A stretch of 64,000 bases of DNA from Hyposmocoma kahamanoa (taxonomy: Eukaryota > Arthropoda > Insecta > Lepidoptera > Cosmopterigidae): assembly GCF_003589595.1 (NCBI RefSeq), contig NW_020654810.1:24200972-24264971 (forward strand), given 5' to 3'. A program made the position numbers and the translations under genes. Positions 21,390-33,134 of the stretch are shown in pieces; the stretch's first letter is position 1, and every line of letters begins with the position of its first letter. The notes under the pieces were generated by a model. That model had not been told where the DNA came from and searched no databases. It saw only the letters and a list, made by a program, of their open reading frames with translations.

Positions 21390-22765
21390 TTTTGCTGACC
21401 AAAGAGTTTAGACTTTAGGAACCGATTGGTACATATAACTCATTATGTGATGATTTTGTGGATTGGTTCCTTTTTGCTGAACTACGTCCAATTAGAAAAT
21501 AAACAATTCATTAATAATAATATTGTTGTCATTAACTTAGAATAATAACGCATACAATGATAGGTTCATATCAAACGAACTGTCACAAGTGAGGCAAAAA
21601 TCAAATTCATGTAGGCTAGTTTTAGTAGTAGGTTAATTTTCGGTTTTAGTGAATATTTATATAAAAATACAAGTTGAAACGCGTTACTGCCTTGTGGAAT
21701 GTGATGTTAGTATCTATTTTATGTTTGTCTGACGTATTTTTACACTCATTTGCCGCACATTTCGTCATTTTTAGCTAAAATTCTGGAGCTGTTCGCGGTG
21801 CAAGTTGACCTTGAGCACTGACGGCCCGCCCGCTCGTGTAGGCCTTTGGGAGCGCTTCAATTTGCCGCATTAGCGTGTGTGAACTAGTTTTCTATGTTAT
21901 TATTCTAAGGTTATTAAATTACATATCAAATATCATTCTCCATCAAGGATCGTCATAAGTTGATAACAAATACACAAAACTATGTGACTGCGATAGAAAT
22001 TAAAATATTTTTTTTTTATAAAATAAAATAAAACATTTATTAGTTATTAAGTATTTGTATTGACTTTTCCCGTATATTGTACCTACATTTGACATTGTCA
22101 GTTTAATTCAATTATTTATTACTTTAATTAATTATATTTGTTTGTATATGTGCACTATTGTGTACTATGACTTACTATTATATAATTATTGTTGGAAGAA
22201 GCAAACCAAACTAAACTTTAAATAGGAACAGGATGAACTGCATATTCGTAAGTACCAACACACCACTATGGTGAAATTAATTCTATGTCACCTCTACATG
22301 ATGTTATACGAGATCGCAGTCAAAGTCGCTCGGAATGCAATATTGACAAGGCGCCCAGAAAATTCCAAATTGATTATATTGACTTTCAAATATTGCGATC
22401 GATTTTCAGACTCGACTGTACACGAGTCACGAAAGGATTTTTTATATTAGTTTTTCATATGCAATACCCTACTTTTGCTTTGATTTAAAAGTTTGTACAA
22501 CCTCAAAAGGCTTTGGTTGATTAGGCATAACAGTGGAAGTGTTAAATCGATCACTTTGGGAATAATGAGTATGTACACTGATTAGTATACGGTGTGAAAA
22601 CACGATTCATAAAAATTTTCATGACAGAAAAAAAATTCAAACTTACCTGAACATTTTACAAGAAAACATCTTTATTCAATAAGTACTTTACATATACCAA
22701 TGATTTTTTTAACATCAACTGACTACGATATACATTTTTCAAATGGTTTTAATTTCGATAGTAAA
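21390..22765. other. Unassigned sequence
   Basis: No gene recognised. A small patch at 21790-21890 is GC-richer (GACGGCCCGCCCGCTCG) but is closed in all frames on both strands. Confidence 0.35.
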
Positions 22766-22767
22766 CA

Positions 22768-23182
22768 ATCTCAGTACAGAATACTGAAAAAACCGACCTC
22801 AAAAGTACATGGAATTACGTCTATTTGCCAAGTTTTATTGAAATATCCTTAAATTCGCCACTTAACACTGTAGATAATAAAAATCGGTTCTCACTACTCA
22901 AAGTATATTGAGAGAAAAACGCCTTGAATTGGAGAAATAGCAAAATCAACCATTAAAATGATTGCTCCTTAAGTAAATTTAGGCGCATGAATCTTCATAC
23001 GTGAACAGTCACCCTTAGAGGTGGATGATTTACTTCAAAATGAAATGGGACCACTATGGAAATACCCCCTTTCCAACAAAAAAAGAATCATGAAAATCGG
23101 TTCACTAATACCGGAGTTATCGCGTAACATACATACAAAAAAAACATACACTCGAATTGAAAACCATCTCCTTTTTTGAAGT
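22768..23182 (-). mobile_element. Repeat family E
   Basis: Minus-strand copy from CAATCTCAGTACAGAATACT to CTCCTTTTTTGAAGTCC. An internal deletion shortens the AAATTTAGGCGC region. The final AACCGAC bases are replaced. Confidence 0.82.
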
Positions 23183-23269
23183 CCTTGTCGAGTGTCCTTG
23201 CCGCTCGATCCAAGCAAAATGAACCTTATTAGTGTGGGGAAAATTGGAATTTGAGCTGAGGTAGTATCG

Positions 23270-23440
23270 ATTCCTAATAAGAAATGTACGTGTCTGTAAT
23301 TTTACCAACACACTTACTATTCAAAATGTATCATCATCATCAACCTATTTATACGTCTCACAGATGGGTAGGGTCTCCTCTCAGGAGAGGGTTTGGGCCA
23401 TAGTCCGCCACGCCGGCCCAATTCTTCGACGTACAGGTTT
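23270..23440 (-). mobile_element. Family B scrap followed by SINE L 3' fragment
   Basis: 23270-23330 holds family B words (GTGTCTGTAATTTTACCA). From 23332, (TCA)n, GGGTCTCCTCTCAGGAGAGG, TTTGGGCCATAGTCCGCCAC and GCCGGCCCAAT read on the minus strand as the 3' half of a long lepidopteran-type SINE (family L). Confidence 0.65.
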
Positions 23441-23723
23441 TATCAAGATTTCAAATAAAAATTTCCCAATTAAATTTTGAGAAACGGTTTCCGATTCGAA
23501 CCCACGGCATCTGCTTGAGAGATGGTAATTCAAACCTTTAGACTACCACTGCTCATTAAAAATTTTAAAAATGCACTAAGCAATGATTGGGAGCATTATT
23601 GCTAGATGGCTGAAATAGATGGTGGCAGTATTTCCTTGGGTGAACTTTTTCACAAGCAACTCTAATAAAAAAGTTGTGGCGTAAATAATTCATTGTCGTG
23701 AATATTGCATAACGTTCGTGTAA

Positions 23724-24239
23724 AGGCGCTTTTCCACCGGCGAGGCGAGACGAAAGAGGTTTGAAATTTCAATTATCTCCTAGCGCATCTTCGACAGAAG
23801 TGATCTGGATTGATGAGGATAGGCGAAGTGAGAGTTTAAAAAAAATTGTTGATGTAATATTGAACCGTATTGCTGCCTACATACAGTATTATACTCTGGA
23901 ATTGAAACACGATTCCTCGAGCTCGCGATGGCTTTTAATACAAAACGCGAGATTGTGGGGTACGTACTCTTCTTCCATTAAAACATTTATTGATAATAAT
24001 ATAAGGGACATGTTACTTTAACCGCATGTTTATCGCTAAATGAACTGAACTGCACTGAATTGTTACTATCCACAACTACAATTCAAATTAAATTAACTGA
24101 AATATATTTATTCGTCAACATAGGTTAAAGTAGTAGACACAGCGCAAGCTCGCGCGAAGTTGCGATGACTCGCGCGAGCTATTATTACTGGCAATTCTCT
24201 TCTCTTTCCGTCTCGCCTCATCAGTGGAAAACCACCTTG
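23724..24239. mobile_element. Inverted-repeat element of about 515 bp
   Basis: The left end AGGCGCTTTTCCACC, then GAGGCGAGACGAAAGAG, matches the complement of the right end (CTCTTTCCGTCTCGCCTC and GTGGAAAACCACCTT) over about 37 bases with few mismatches. Inside is an 86-codon plus-strand frame (SLKKIVDVILNRIAAYIQYY) that I do not recognise; it might be a transposon remnant. The flanking duplication is unclear. Confidence 0.65.
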
Positions 24240-24481
24240 AGGTATATGTTATCCTTATTCGATATATCAATATTGTGACTCCGGAAGATGTCAAAATTTA
24301 AGTCCCTTAGTATCATTCATGACAAAATTTCGCCTAAGGGACGAGATGTAATTGATGAGGGTAATGACCGCTATATATCTTTCTGGGTCGTAGTGGCTAC
24401 AGAGCCTAGAGCGCTTACCGTAACTGGCAAATATAATATAGAAATACTAATATGGAAAAATTTATGAGGTCCACTATAGAG

Positions 24482-24815
24482 GTTCCGTGGCTTAGTTGGT
24501 ATAGCGTCTAGCACGGTATGCTTGAAGACGTCGGTTCGAATCCGGCCGGATCGAAAGAATTTTTTGTGAGTGTTCGATCTTTGTATTAATTACTTAACTA
24601 GTGGAGTTATTTCACAAAAAATAATTTAATATCAATTCAATAAAAATTTAAGATACAGTGAATAGCGACATCTCTCGCCAGGGCCGGTAGCTGTAAAGGT
24701 ATCTAACTGGGTGATAAAACTTTCATAGAGTTAGAAAAAGTTGTTGAAAAACCAAATACAAAGCGTAGCGTCTGGCACGGTATGCCAGAAGACGTCGGTG
24801 TGATAAGCAAGTGAC
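24482..24815 (+). mobile_element. SINE family F, tandem copy
   Basis: Head GGTTCCGTGGCTTAGTTGG (A box) and GTCGGTTCGAATCCGGCC (B box). Next comes a tail with TTCGATCTTTGTATTAATTA and CTAGTGGAGTTATTTCAC, the link GCGACATCTCTCGCC and GGTAGCTGTAAAGG, and then a second, broken head (GTCTGGCACGGTATGCCAGA). The order head-tail-link-head shows a tandem or dimeric unit. It is not a functional tRNA gene: the acceptor ends do not pair. Confidence 0.75.
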
Positions 24816-25154
24816 AAAATCTCTCCAGTACTTCGCAGACTTTGTTGCAATAAATTGGCTGCGGCGCCACAGTAGCGCCTCTGCATCGCTTCTATAAGCG
24901 TCTATTTTTTTAAGAAATAGGTGCGCATTTGACTTCCATCTCACGTAATTGCATACACACTTAAATAATGCCTATTCAGTCACGTCTTGAAAAGACCCTA
25001 GTTATAACGTTCGGGGAACAAGTCTGGAATTCAGTGGAATTTCACAGGTAAAGGAGTGCCTTTACAGTTCGGCTAAATCACGACTTTTTTAGTGCATTCA
25101 GTAAGTTAGGAACTGTGGTTCAAGAGATTGAGGAATGGTGCCGCTGGAATAAGC

Positions 25155-25376
25155 TTATTTCAACGATACATCCATAGTGCGAACCTTTGGAATATCTACA
25201 ACATAGGTCTGGAACCTCAGCCTACGATTAGTTCCACGATGATGGAATGGGGAAGGCCGAATTAATTCATGCGATTTTATCGCACACTCTCCGTAATATA
25301 TCCTGTAGAATACTGATAAGAAGGCAACTTTATTGCGGTGTCCAAGGCTCTGCAGCTTTGCGTCTACTACATCCAA
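25155..25376 (-). pseudogene. LINE reverse-transcriptase C-terminal fragment
   Basis: Open minus-strand frame of 73 residues: LGHRNKVAFLSVFYRIYYGE, then CAIKSHELIRPSPFHHRGTN and FQTYVVDIPKVRT. This is the conserved tail of a Jockey-group LINE ORF2, the same family as 11095-11310. The frame closes at 25155 where normal copies continue with a further C-terminal segment. Confidence 0.75.
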
Positions 25377-25409
25377 GTTACCTATAAGCCTGTTGGCACG
25401 CTTTCTTAG

Positions 25410-26080
25410 TGAATCCAGTGTGGCTAGTTGGTATTTAGCAGAACCATCTTTACTTTAATTTACTTTAGTTACTTCCATAGTATAATGTCCTACGGGATTC
25501 TCATGTGGGGTAAAGCGGCAGATATTCAAACCATATTTGTATTGCAAAAACGAGCGATTCGTTCTGTGTACCGTCTAGGTTCTCGGGTTTCTCTCAGAGA
25601 AAAGTTTAAGGAGACTGGTATCATGNNNNNNNNNNNNNNNNNNNNNNNNNNNNNNNNNNNNNNNNNNNNNNNNNNNNNNNNNNNNNNNNNNNNNNNNNNN
25701 NNNNNNNNNNNNNNNNNNNNNNNNNNNNNNNNNNNNNNNNNNNNNNNNNNNNNNNNNNNNNNNNNNNNNNNNNNNNNNNNNNNNNNNNNNNNNNNNNNNN
25801 NNNNNNNNNNNNNNNNNNNNNNNNNNNNNNNNNNNNNNNNNNNNNNNNNNNNNNNNNNNNNNNNNNNNNNNNNNNNNNNNNNNNNNNNNNNNNNNNNNNN
25901 NNNNNNNNNNNNNNNNNNNNNNNNNNNNNNNNNNNNNNNNNNNNNNNNNNNNNNNNNNNNNNNNNNNNNNNNNNNNNNNNNNNNNNNNNNNNNNNNNNNN
26001 NNNNNNNNNNNNNNNNNNNNNNNNNAAATTTATTTTACCTATGGAATAAATAATCTTTGACTTTGACTTTGACTTTGACC
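25410..26080 (+). mobile_element. LINE family D copy spanning the assembly gap
   Basis: Before the gap, the plus strand encodes the ORF2 C-terminal part IYFSYFHSIMSYGILMWGKA, then FVLQKRAIRSVYRLGSRVSL and REKFKETGIM. After the gap comes the family D 3' end (TTTATTTTACCTATGGAATA, TTTGACTTTGAC repeat). The gap probably hides the remaining C-terminus and 3' untranslated region, normally about 450 bases judging from the 14.8-15.3 kb copy. Confidence 0.8.
25626..26025. other. Assembly gap (400 N)
   Basis: A run of exactly 400 N, probably a scaffold gap. Its true length is unknown. Open frames drawn through it are artefacts. Confidence 0.98.
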
Positions 26081-26869
26081 ACCCCATAGGTGGCAGCAGT
26101 ACTCCAGACTGGACTTATGCATGGTACAGTTGAAGCATCTGTCCCGGTGTAAAGTATTATATTACCAAGGGTATGTAGTGATGTATTTGTCTGGTATATT
26201 ATTTGTTTAATAACGTAAATCTATTTCAATCCTTATTCTTTAAAGCTTCGCGTCTTGTCTGCTATTCCCTAGTATTTAAAAGTCATCGACCCCAAAGTTA
26301 TTAAGATACTTTCAAATAACAATGACCCAAAATCGTACAGTTTTTTCCTTAATCTGCCACAATATAACGTTCCAATTCACCACATTCCTTGCAAACAGTT
26401 TGACACACTCTCGTGAAAAAGCTTCAAACTTCGCAAACCGAGTTCATAAAAAGACATACGAAAAAATGAGACAGCAATATACAAGATGGTTCAGCCTTAT
26501 GGAAGATTAGTGAGAATGAAAAAGATAGATGTGCTTTTGTGATTGTCTATTTAGGTGTCATTGGTTTGGATTACTTTTGCGTTTAAGATAAGCTCTTGTA
26601 TTATGCGTTGTAAGGGATGTTTTTCATGGTTCATAATATTAGAAACGTTCATATTTGCAAAAGTTTTACTCAGTTATTGGAGCTTTAGGTCTCTTTTTAT
26701 GTTTTCCGTAATTCAAGCTTACTTATGACGTTTTCTCTTTTTGTAACATAAGTGTGTTTTTTAATATATTTATGACTCTACTGCTTCTCAGTTATTTCTA
26801 TTTTTTTTTATCAATCATGTGATCTGGTCTTGCATTAGAAAATTCACCTATTAAGATAAGTACATTTCC
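26081..26869. other. Unassigned sequence
   Basis: No repeat or gene recognised. The 62-codon frame at 26322-26510 shows no domain. Confidence 0.35.
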
Positions 26870-26937
26870 CGAATTTGTTCTACCGGGAAGTGAACCCGGA
26901 ACCTTCTCTCTCACTGTAGGTCACCAAGATCGTTAAA
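26870..26937 (-). mobile_element. tRNA-like SINE head fragment
   Basis: Minus-strand TTGGTGACCTACAGTGAG and GGTTCCGGGTTCACTTCCCG give A- and B-box-like words, comparable with 3705-3790. Confidence 0.45.
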
Positions 26938-26994
26938 TCCCAAAATTTTATGAATCGTTTTTAAGTGGTAATAGTTATTTTTTCATAACATCTG

Positions 26995-27226
26995 GCAGTC
27001 GCAGTACCAGTCAGAGCTTAAAATCACAAAGATCTTAGAGGTACCGCCACTGTCGCCCGTCACTCTGAGACATAAGTTAACAAGTCCCATGTGCCTGTAA
27101 TTTCACCAGTACCCTTACCCTTCAAAACCGGAATGCACTAATGGTCACATTACTGTTAGGCAGTAGAAATAGATAACATGACAGTACTTCCCTCTACGAA
27201 CTCTTTCACAAGGAGTTCTCCTACTA
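26995..27226 (-). mobile_element. LINE-tail family B
   Basis: Minus-strand copy: AGTACCAGTCAGAGC, GTCACTCTGAGACATAAG, CAAGTCCCATGTGCCTGTAA, CAAAACCGGAATGCAC, ACTCTTTCACAAGGAGTTCT. It reaches the family's 5' region but lacks the GTTCGTCCCGTCAC end. Confidence 0.88.
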
Positions 27227-27434
27227 ATTTTTATTTGAATTTATTGAATAAAACTTGTATAATACAGTCAACATCTCATTAAGTTATACATTTTTGTTAG
27301 AATCTCCAGGGCAATGGAACTCACTGAGTAGCCTGGTGTGCTGCAGTCTGTACATCGAATTAATGCGTTCGTGTTTTTGAAAGAACACAAGGACATATAA
27401 GTATTAAGTAGTCGTTATGTTATGAATATCAGAG

Positions 27435-27570
27435 TTTATGGACTATAATGGACGACCTCGACTTCGGCGCACATATCTTAACTACATTGAGGATGTCCTT
27501 AAAAAGATCAGGGTAACAGCACTAAAAACTAACGGGCGTTTATGGAAACATTTGTGAAACATGTAAGTCA
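27435..27570 (+). pseudogene. Probable LINE ORF2 fragment
   Basis: The plus strand reads NGRPRLRRTYLNYIEDVLKK, then IRVTALKTNGRLWKHL. The G-R-P-x-x-R, Y-I, V-x-A-x-x-R-x-x-W pattern resembles the C-terminal tail of RTE-like endonuclease-reverse transcriptases. Short and dead; identity is tentative. Confidence 0.4.
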
Positions 27571-27829
27571 GTTGCGTAACTGGATGGAGAATATAATATA
27601 GAGAATATAATAGTATTTGCTGACCCCACTAGAAGACAAGCATTATACATTTAAAGCTACAAGTTTAGACTCACTGATAGAAATAGAACGCATACTTTCC
27701 GATATGGTGGGAAAATGACGGTGGATAAATGCCAAAGCAAAGAATCAAATATGAGAAGACCTGAATGTGGAAAATATGAAAGAGTGATCAACGGCCTGCT
27801 AAAACTATAATATATGGAGGGAATATTTG

Positions 27830-28150
27830 TGCACTTTTATGAGGTACATTCTGGTCAATTTCCGCCGGAAGTAAAAAATTTTCGAAATTCAAATAGACAA
27901 GATGGCCGCCATTTAAATTTCAAAGGCTCCCACCACGGAAACTATTAGAGATAGATAGGTGGTGCTGGAAGGAATATCATAGAAAAAAATCAAGACGGCG
28001 AATTCAAAATGGCGGTCAAAGAAAAACTTGCTTCGATCCGGCTGGAAATCGGCATGAATCTTTAGAAGTCCATAATCATAATTTGTAGTCAAAATTTTTG
28101 TTTCGTTATTTTTTAATATGGCTGCCAATACGTTTAATCCTGCTGAAAGA
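27830..28150. other. Unassigned, with repeated ATGGCGGC-type words
   Basis: Contains AAGATGGCCGCCATTT, AAATGGCGGTC and ATATGGCTGCC at intervals of about 100 bases. Similar words occur at 15.77 kb. Probably an old repeat; no boundaries found. Confidence 0.35.
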
Positions 28151-28356
28151 GACTTGCTCTGATTCGACTGAAAATATGCTTGCGGAAGCTTATAAGAGTA
28201 CCGGATAAAAATAGTATCTACATATATGTCAACCTTAATAATACGGTGACGAATCAGAATTTTTGAGAGGATTGACTTTTCAAACTGCGCTGCTCACATA
28301 GCATGTGGTATTTCCTACAATGTTAGCTGCAAAGTTTACTAGTTTACTGTACTCAC

Positions 28357-28436
28357 GTGTTGAGCTCGAGGTCCAGCCTAAACTTGTGGTTGAAAGCCTT
28401 GATGAGAAGCGACGTGCGGTGAAAGTGTTTGCCCGT
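28357..28436 (-). CDS. Internal exon of an ADAM-type metalloprotease (prodomain)
   Basis: An 80-base minus-strand exon. It is preceded by TTTGTTTGTTTCAG (polypyrimidine tract and acceptor) and followed by GTGAGTACAG (strong donor). Read from its first base it is open and encodes [16 protein letters not shown], then [11 protein letters not shown], leaving two bases for the next codon. An S-x-x-I-x-AF-x-x-K/F-x-LDL-x-LN pattern is typical of the secreted prodomain of ADAM proteases. It is closest in my judgement to ADAM11/22/23 and insect mind-meld, membrane proteins acting at the neural cell surface. Codon use is GC-richer than the surroundings, as for a selected exon. The next exon (usually beginning with LL-x-x-N-like residues) should be at lower coordinates, but I did not find it; introns of this gene are long in insects. 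No catalytic site lies in this exon. Confidence 0.7.
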
Positions 28437-28571
28437 CTGAAACAAACAAATAACTCCACTAAGTACTCTAGATTTAAATAGAAACATAATAAAATTATAC
28501 TACAAAATTAGATTGTTTTTATAAATTATTTAAGATTTAAAAAAAGCCACCGTGCACAAACAAGTTGTACT

Positions 28572-28792
28572 TCTGGTGGTAAGTGACCGCATATCCAGAA
28601 TAGTTACAGTTCCATTCAGAGTTTTAAATAAGAAAGATTTGAGAGACACTGCAACTACGCCTGTCACTCATAAAGTTGATAAGTCCGATATGCCTGTAGC
28701 GTTACCAGAACATAGTGCTTGGATGGCAGAAGAAGGTATGGTGGCATAACTTCCCTAGATGAAGTCTTTCCAACGGAACTTTACTGCCAGAA
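28572..28792 (-). mobile_element. LINE-tail family B, divergent
   Basis: Minus-strand: GGTGGTAAGTGACCGC, GAGACACTGCAACTACGCC, CATAAAGTTGATAAGTCCGA and a 5' region with CTTCCCTAGATGAAGTC. The overlapping 65-codon frame is not a gene. Confidence 0.75.
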
Positions 28793-29100
28793 TGACTTAC
28801 GCTGTTGAGACATGGACACTAATAACAAGGCATTGTACTAAATAAGAACAGCATAAAGAGCTATGCAAAATATTCAGCATCAGACTCGTAGACCGAGATT
28901 CAAATTCCGAAATCTAAAGCCGTAACTGAAGACGTGGAAGCGAAGTAATGATGGATGGAGTAAAGTGATAACTGAATGATGATTGAGAAGTGGTTATAAA
29001 ACCGTCGTTAAAGTTACTGGTCGTGGATTGGTGAGATTAACGCAAGATCGTCTTGGACGGCACAAATTATGGGAGGCCTACAGGTAGTCACTATACTTAT
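28790..29100 (+). pseudogene. RTE-type LINE fragment, heavily decayed
   Basis: Plus-strand frames give MTYAVETWTLIT, then EQHKELCKIF, and near the end LVRLTQDRLGRHKLWEAYR. These correspond to the LTYGAETWTL, RAMER and DR-x-x-W-x-x-x-x-EAY landmarks of RTE-clade ORF C-termini. Numerous stops and shifts. Confidence 0.5.
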
Positions 29101-29429
29101 TAATGTGGAATCGGCTAGAGGCGGCCAGAAGACGCCTTGTGTATGCAAGGAAAGAGAAAGCAAGTTCCTTTTCCTCTCGGACTACTAACGCGTCTTTTTC
29201 GTTTTTGTTACATGGACTTAAGAATTGCAATATATAAGTGACAGTGGGCGGGGCACATTCCCAACGCCTATCTGTTATAGACAAGAACAGACCAAACAGA
29301 CAAAAACAGGCCAAAGGATTCTCGAGTGGCAATGCAGTGTAAGCATGACCGAGAAAGGTTGATGGAATCCATTGGTTGCAAGCAGCATTGGACTGGTCAT
29401 TGTGGCGCTCTTTAGGATAGGCCTGAAAC

Positions 29430-29806
29430 GGTTGTAACCCTAACTAGCCAGGTTCACAGCAATGAAATGGGAAACTTCCGGTCCACAAAATTTATTAAAG
29501 AAGTAAAGTTTAAAGAAAGGCCCTAAATGGGCCGACAAACTGAATTACAGGAATAGATACATGAAGGGTGTAAACTTATAAATTATTACACATGATTAGC
29601 TTATTAACAGCTCTGACTGTTGTGGCGGTCGAGCTGGGAGTGACCGTGGTACGAAAACAAAATGAGAAAGTGAAGGAAGATGGAACAATTCAAATTTAAA
29701 ATTTAAATACAAGTAAAATAAAAAAAATTATAAGATACAATTGGAGAGAGGCGATACAAAGAGGTGAGATGACGGTGTAAGGAGGTCACACCGTCACAGG
29801 CCTAAG
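29430..29806 (-). mobile_element. Element I, variant copy
   Basis: Minus-strand start CTGTGACGGTGTGACCTCCT, then ACACCGTCATCTCACC, TATTTAAATTTTAAATTTGA, GTACCACGGTCACTCC, and further in GTGGACCGGAAGTTTC and GGTTAGGGTTACAACC. 53422-53840 has the same order. The far end is not resolved. Confidence 0.65.
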
Positions 29807-32010
29807 CCCAGCAGATGTCTATCGGCGGAAATTTTGATATGGACAGATTTTCTGACAGGTTTAGTGCGATTTTATGTCGATAAGTATGGCAGCTTCCATA
29901 TTCATCAGTGGATAAACCCGGGCTGTATACAACGATGGGTAAGTATTAATAATCGTGTTGTCTCTGTTACGCAGAGATAACTAAAGAAGACAGTTTAAGC
30001 TTTCATGACATCGGTCCAACGATACATTTAGCGACGTCTTCGTCCAGGCCGACCCAGATAAACTCTCTTTATTTTCCGATCATCTCCAATTCTTTCAGAA
30101 TACCGAACCAGTTGTGGCAATGCTTACCTCCTTCGTCGTCATTTTATCCTTTTATCATCCTGTTTTCCAGTTTTTGGTCACTTAATTTTCAATAGTTCTC
30201 GAATTCCTTTTTCCTTCACTATTACTACGTTTTATTATTACGTTTGTTCGATCAGTCGTGACTCTCATCAGATTTCTCGAAACGAGAGGTTGTGTACTGT
30301 TTGTCTGAAAAGTTCGGAATATCAAAGCCATAGATATCCGCTATGTCTTTCAAACGGTTCTTGATACGCCAAGATAAGTAAAGCTTCTATAAGGACGTCA
30401 TCAGGGCTCAAGGATGAGAAAACCGAGATTATAAACTGCAATAGACCCAGCTGCCGTATAGTATACCCAGTGTACCCAGCTGTGGGTGAAGTAGGGCTGT
30501 GGATGATAATTAATTTGTCTAAATATTATTATTGTCCATGAGAATCTAATCTCTGTAAACTCGCTTATAAATTAGCGTAGGCAGATTTGGTTTAGATTTC
30601 GTGGGCAAGTGTTAATAATCGTGTCGCCTCTGTTACAATGAGCGAAATTAAAGAGGATAGTAATAACGGAAGTAAGATGATTATCCAGCCCCTACGCACA
30701 TAAATTTAGTTTCCCATCAAAGCTTCAAAATAAACGCTATAGAACCAAATGGGAACCCGTAGTCTGATAAGGGCCAAATTAGCCCAAAAGGGTCGGACTC
30801 ATATTTGCATAGGACTGAGAAAATGGGGTGAGTTGGGAAAAATTGGGGCAAACGTAGCTTGTTTGTAATCATAGGGGTTGAGAAGATTCTATCAGGGGTA
30901 GAAAAAAAAACAATGTTTGTTTAATGTGCAGCAGGATGATTTTCACTGATGCGTGCTAATGAGGCAAGATATTCTACTACGAGACAGTTTATATGTAGAC
31001 TCTGGGACCTTTGGTCGAGGCTAACACCAACGCACATAATCACGCCTGCGAGACGAGTGCGGCTTTCTATTGAGACCGCTAGTTAACTTTTGACTAAGGA
31101 GGCGCGCTATGAAGTATTTATTAAAGTATACAGTTGTTATGAAAGCTGAAACTACTGAATAGCAATTAATATTAGTATGCCCACTGCACGCGCACTGCAC
31201 GTGTGTAATCACATTTCACGCAAGGCAAGCAAGCCATGCGAGCCATTCGCAAACAGGCACCAGTTAGTGGCAAACCAGGGGATGAATGACTTTTGAGTTC
31301 GGTTTTTACTGCACTGATTATCTTATAACAAGAATCAAGATGTTTATTAACTCAAGTTTCTATAAAAACCCGAAAACATACGAGCACAAAATTGCTCTTA
31401 AAAGCTAGTAACGCCTTTGACAATTCATTGGAGCGAAGATTTGATTCCCTGTCTGATTATTTCTAAACACGGCGCGGTATAATTTGTTTGCTTCTTTTGC
31501 GCATGCGTTTTCTACCTCAATGGGTTTTTTTCACATGATTTCCTTCATTTTTAAATATTGATTTGTAGGATTGGCAAATATTGGTCTCTACAATTCCGCG
31601 AAGAGAGATGTTTAGGAGGAGGTAGTATATCTCGACGTACATGTCGCAGATTGGAGACCTCCTTATAATGCCAGGCCTTATAATGGAGTAGCGTAAGGGG
31701 TGTTATTTAATTAAAATTATAAAATGAATTTCACTAATTGAAAAAACCACATCCTAAAAAACATAAAGGTGGTAACGGCAGGCGAACATAAAAACACAAA
31801 CGAACCCAAAGAACTACTTTAGAAATTGTAAAACTAGAGAGGGCAGCAAATTTAAGATTGGCAGAAATTGACGCTACGCCATTGATGCCAGGTTATTTTT
31901 AATAAGTTAAGGTAGTTTTGTTTTCAATTCGATCAAAACATCTATCAGTAATACAGTGTGAATTAAAATTAAAGCATTATGTTCAGAAAGTGCACAGCAA
32001 ATTGTACTTA
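29807..32010. other. Long unassigned stretch
   Basis: No gene or catalogued repeat recognised. A direct repeat of about 28 bases (words TTAATAATCGTGT and CTCTGTTAC) occurs at 29946-29973 and 30612-30639. 29807-29835 resembles a SINE 3' word (AAGCCCAGCAGATGTCTATC). GC is slightly raised near 31150-31270 (GCACGCGCACTGCACG). Confidence 0.4.
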
Positions 32011-32014
32011 AATG

Positions 32015-32640
32015 TAGTTTATATTATAATACTATTGGATTCATAATGCGTAACTCAGTCTGTTTCTCAAGGCCATGAACTTTATGAATATTACATTGTG
32101 CATATGTTCGTAGTAAGTTGGTATATGCTTCCCAAATCTGGAGTCCGAGGTACCAAGTCTATATGGACAGAATTGAACGAGTCCAAAATAAATTTATTAA
32201 ATTGTTATGCTAAAAATGTGTAAGTCTTATAATTCATGCGACTACTCACGTCTCTGTAAGGATCTGAATCTATTACGTCTGAATATTCGCCGAAAAATCT
32301 TTGATATTGCGTATATTCTAAACGTTATAAATGATAATGTTGACTGCTTTGACTTATTGGATGATATTTCGTTTATTGTACCTACTCGTTCTATGAGACA
32401 CTATCACCCTAAGGCAGTTTCCTTAGCGAGGACTAACTATAGACAAAATAGTTTTCTATGTAGAGCTAGCATGAGCTTGGATAGTGTGCTGAGCAATCGT
32501 GACCTGGAAGTTGATATATTCAATTGTAATGTCGATGCGCTAAAGCGTAAACTCACGGACATTCTATTTACCTAACTTTATTTAACAATTAGCGCAGATA
32601 TTGGGTTGATATATTTATGTAAGTGCATGTTCTTAAGAAA
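32015..32640 (+). pseudogene. LINE ORF2 C-terminus, Jockey/CR1 group, third family
   Basis: The plus strand reads GFIMRNSVCFS, SKLVYASQIWSPRYQVYMDR and IERVQNKFIKLLC. After a frameshift at about 32202 it stays open for 122 codons (CKDLNLLRLNIRRKIFDIAY, ISFIVPTRSMRHYH, DALKRKLTDILFT) to a stop at 32573-32575. The Y-A-S-x-x-W-x-P and R-I-E-x-x-Q-x-K-F pattern is typical of non-LTR ORF2 C-termini. 5'-truncated, one main frameshift; younger-looking than most LINE pieces here. Confidence 0.75.
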
Positions 32641-32767
32641 TACAGTTTATTGTTCGTTTGTTTAATGCTCGTGTATGATTTGTCTGAAGCTATATGAAGG
32701 TGGAAAGCTGTATTATTGGCTTTATATTTATGTTCCTGTTTTTATGAAATGTAAAAAGCTATTGGTA

Positions 32768-33013
32768 TTACTAAGTTTTATTGAAATCGGTTACCGGAAA
32801 GTGCGTGAATCTTAGTGGCGCTAGTTTGCCACGTTTGGAGGTGGAACATTTTCTTGTAATTTTAATGGGACCAATACTGAGATACCTCTTTCCAATAAAA
32901 AAGGAATCATCAAAATCGGTTCACAAATTGCCTTTATATTGAGTTATCGCCTAACACACATACAACAACAAATAAAATACAGTTGAATGAGAACCTCCTT
33001 TTTTTGAAGTCAA
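32768..33013 (-). mobile_element. Repeat family E, divergent partial
   Basis: Minus-strand: TAAGTTTTATTGAAATCGGT, GGAGGTGGAACATTTTCTTG, GAGTTATCGCCTAACACAC and GAACCTCC ending TTTTGAAGTC. Confidence 0.75.
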
Positions 33014-33134
33014 CATCAACAACAACTTGGCAACATTTAACGAATTCCTTACGCCGATTGGTAAACACTTTCACGGTGCTAAGCGTGTATGTCATCGGTA
33101 CGATAAGAAGCAAAATAAAACTTATTCAATAATA

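Noticed and set aside
25428..26087. Long frames on both strands across the 400-N gap
   Set aside because: Most residues are unknown; only the first 66 plus-strand codons are real LINE sequence.
28552..28749. Plus-strand 65-codon frame beside the ADAM-like exon
   Set aside because: It lies within a family B copy.
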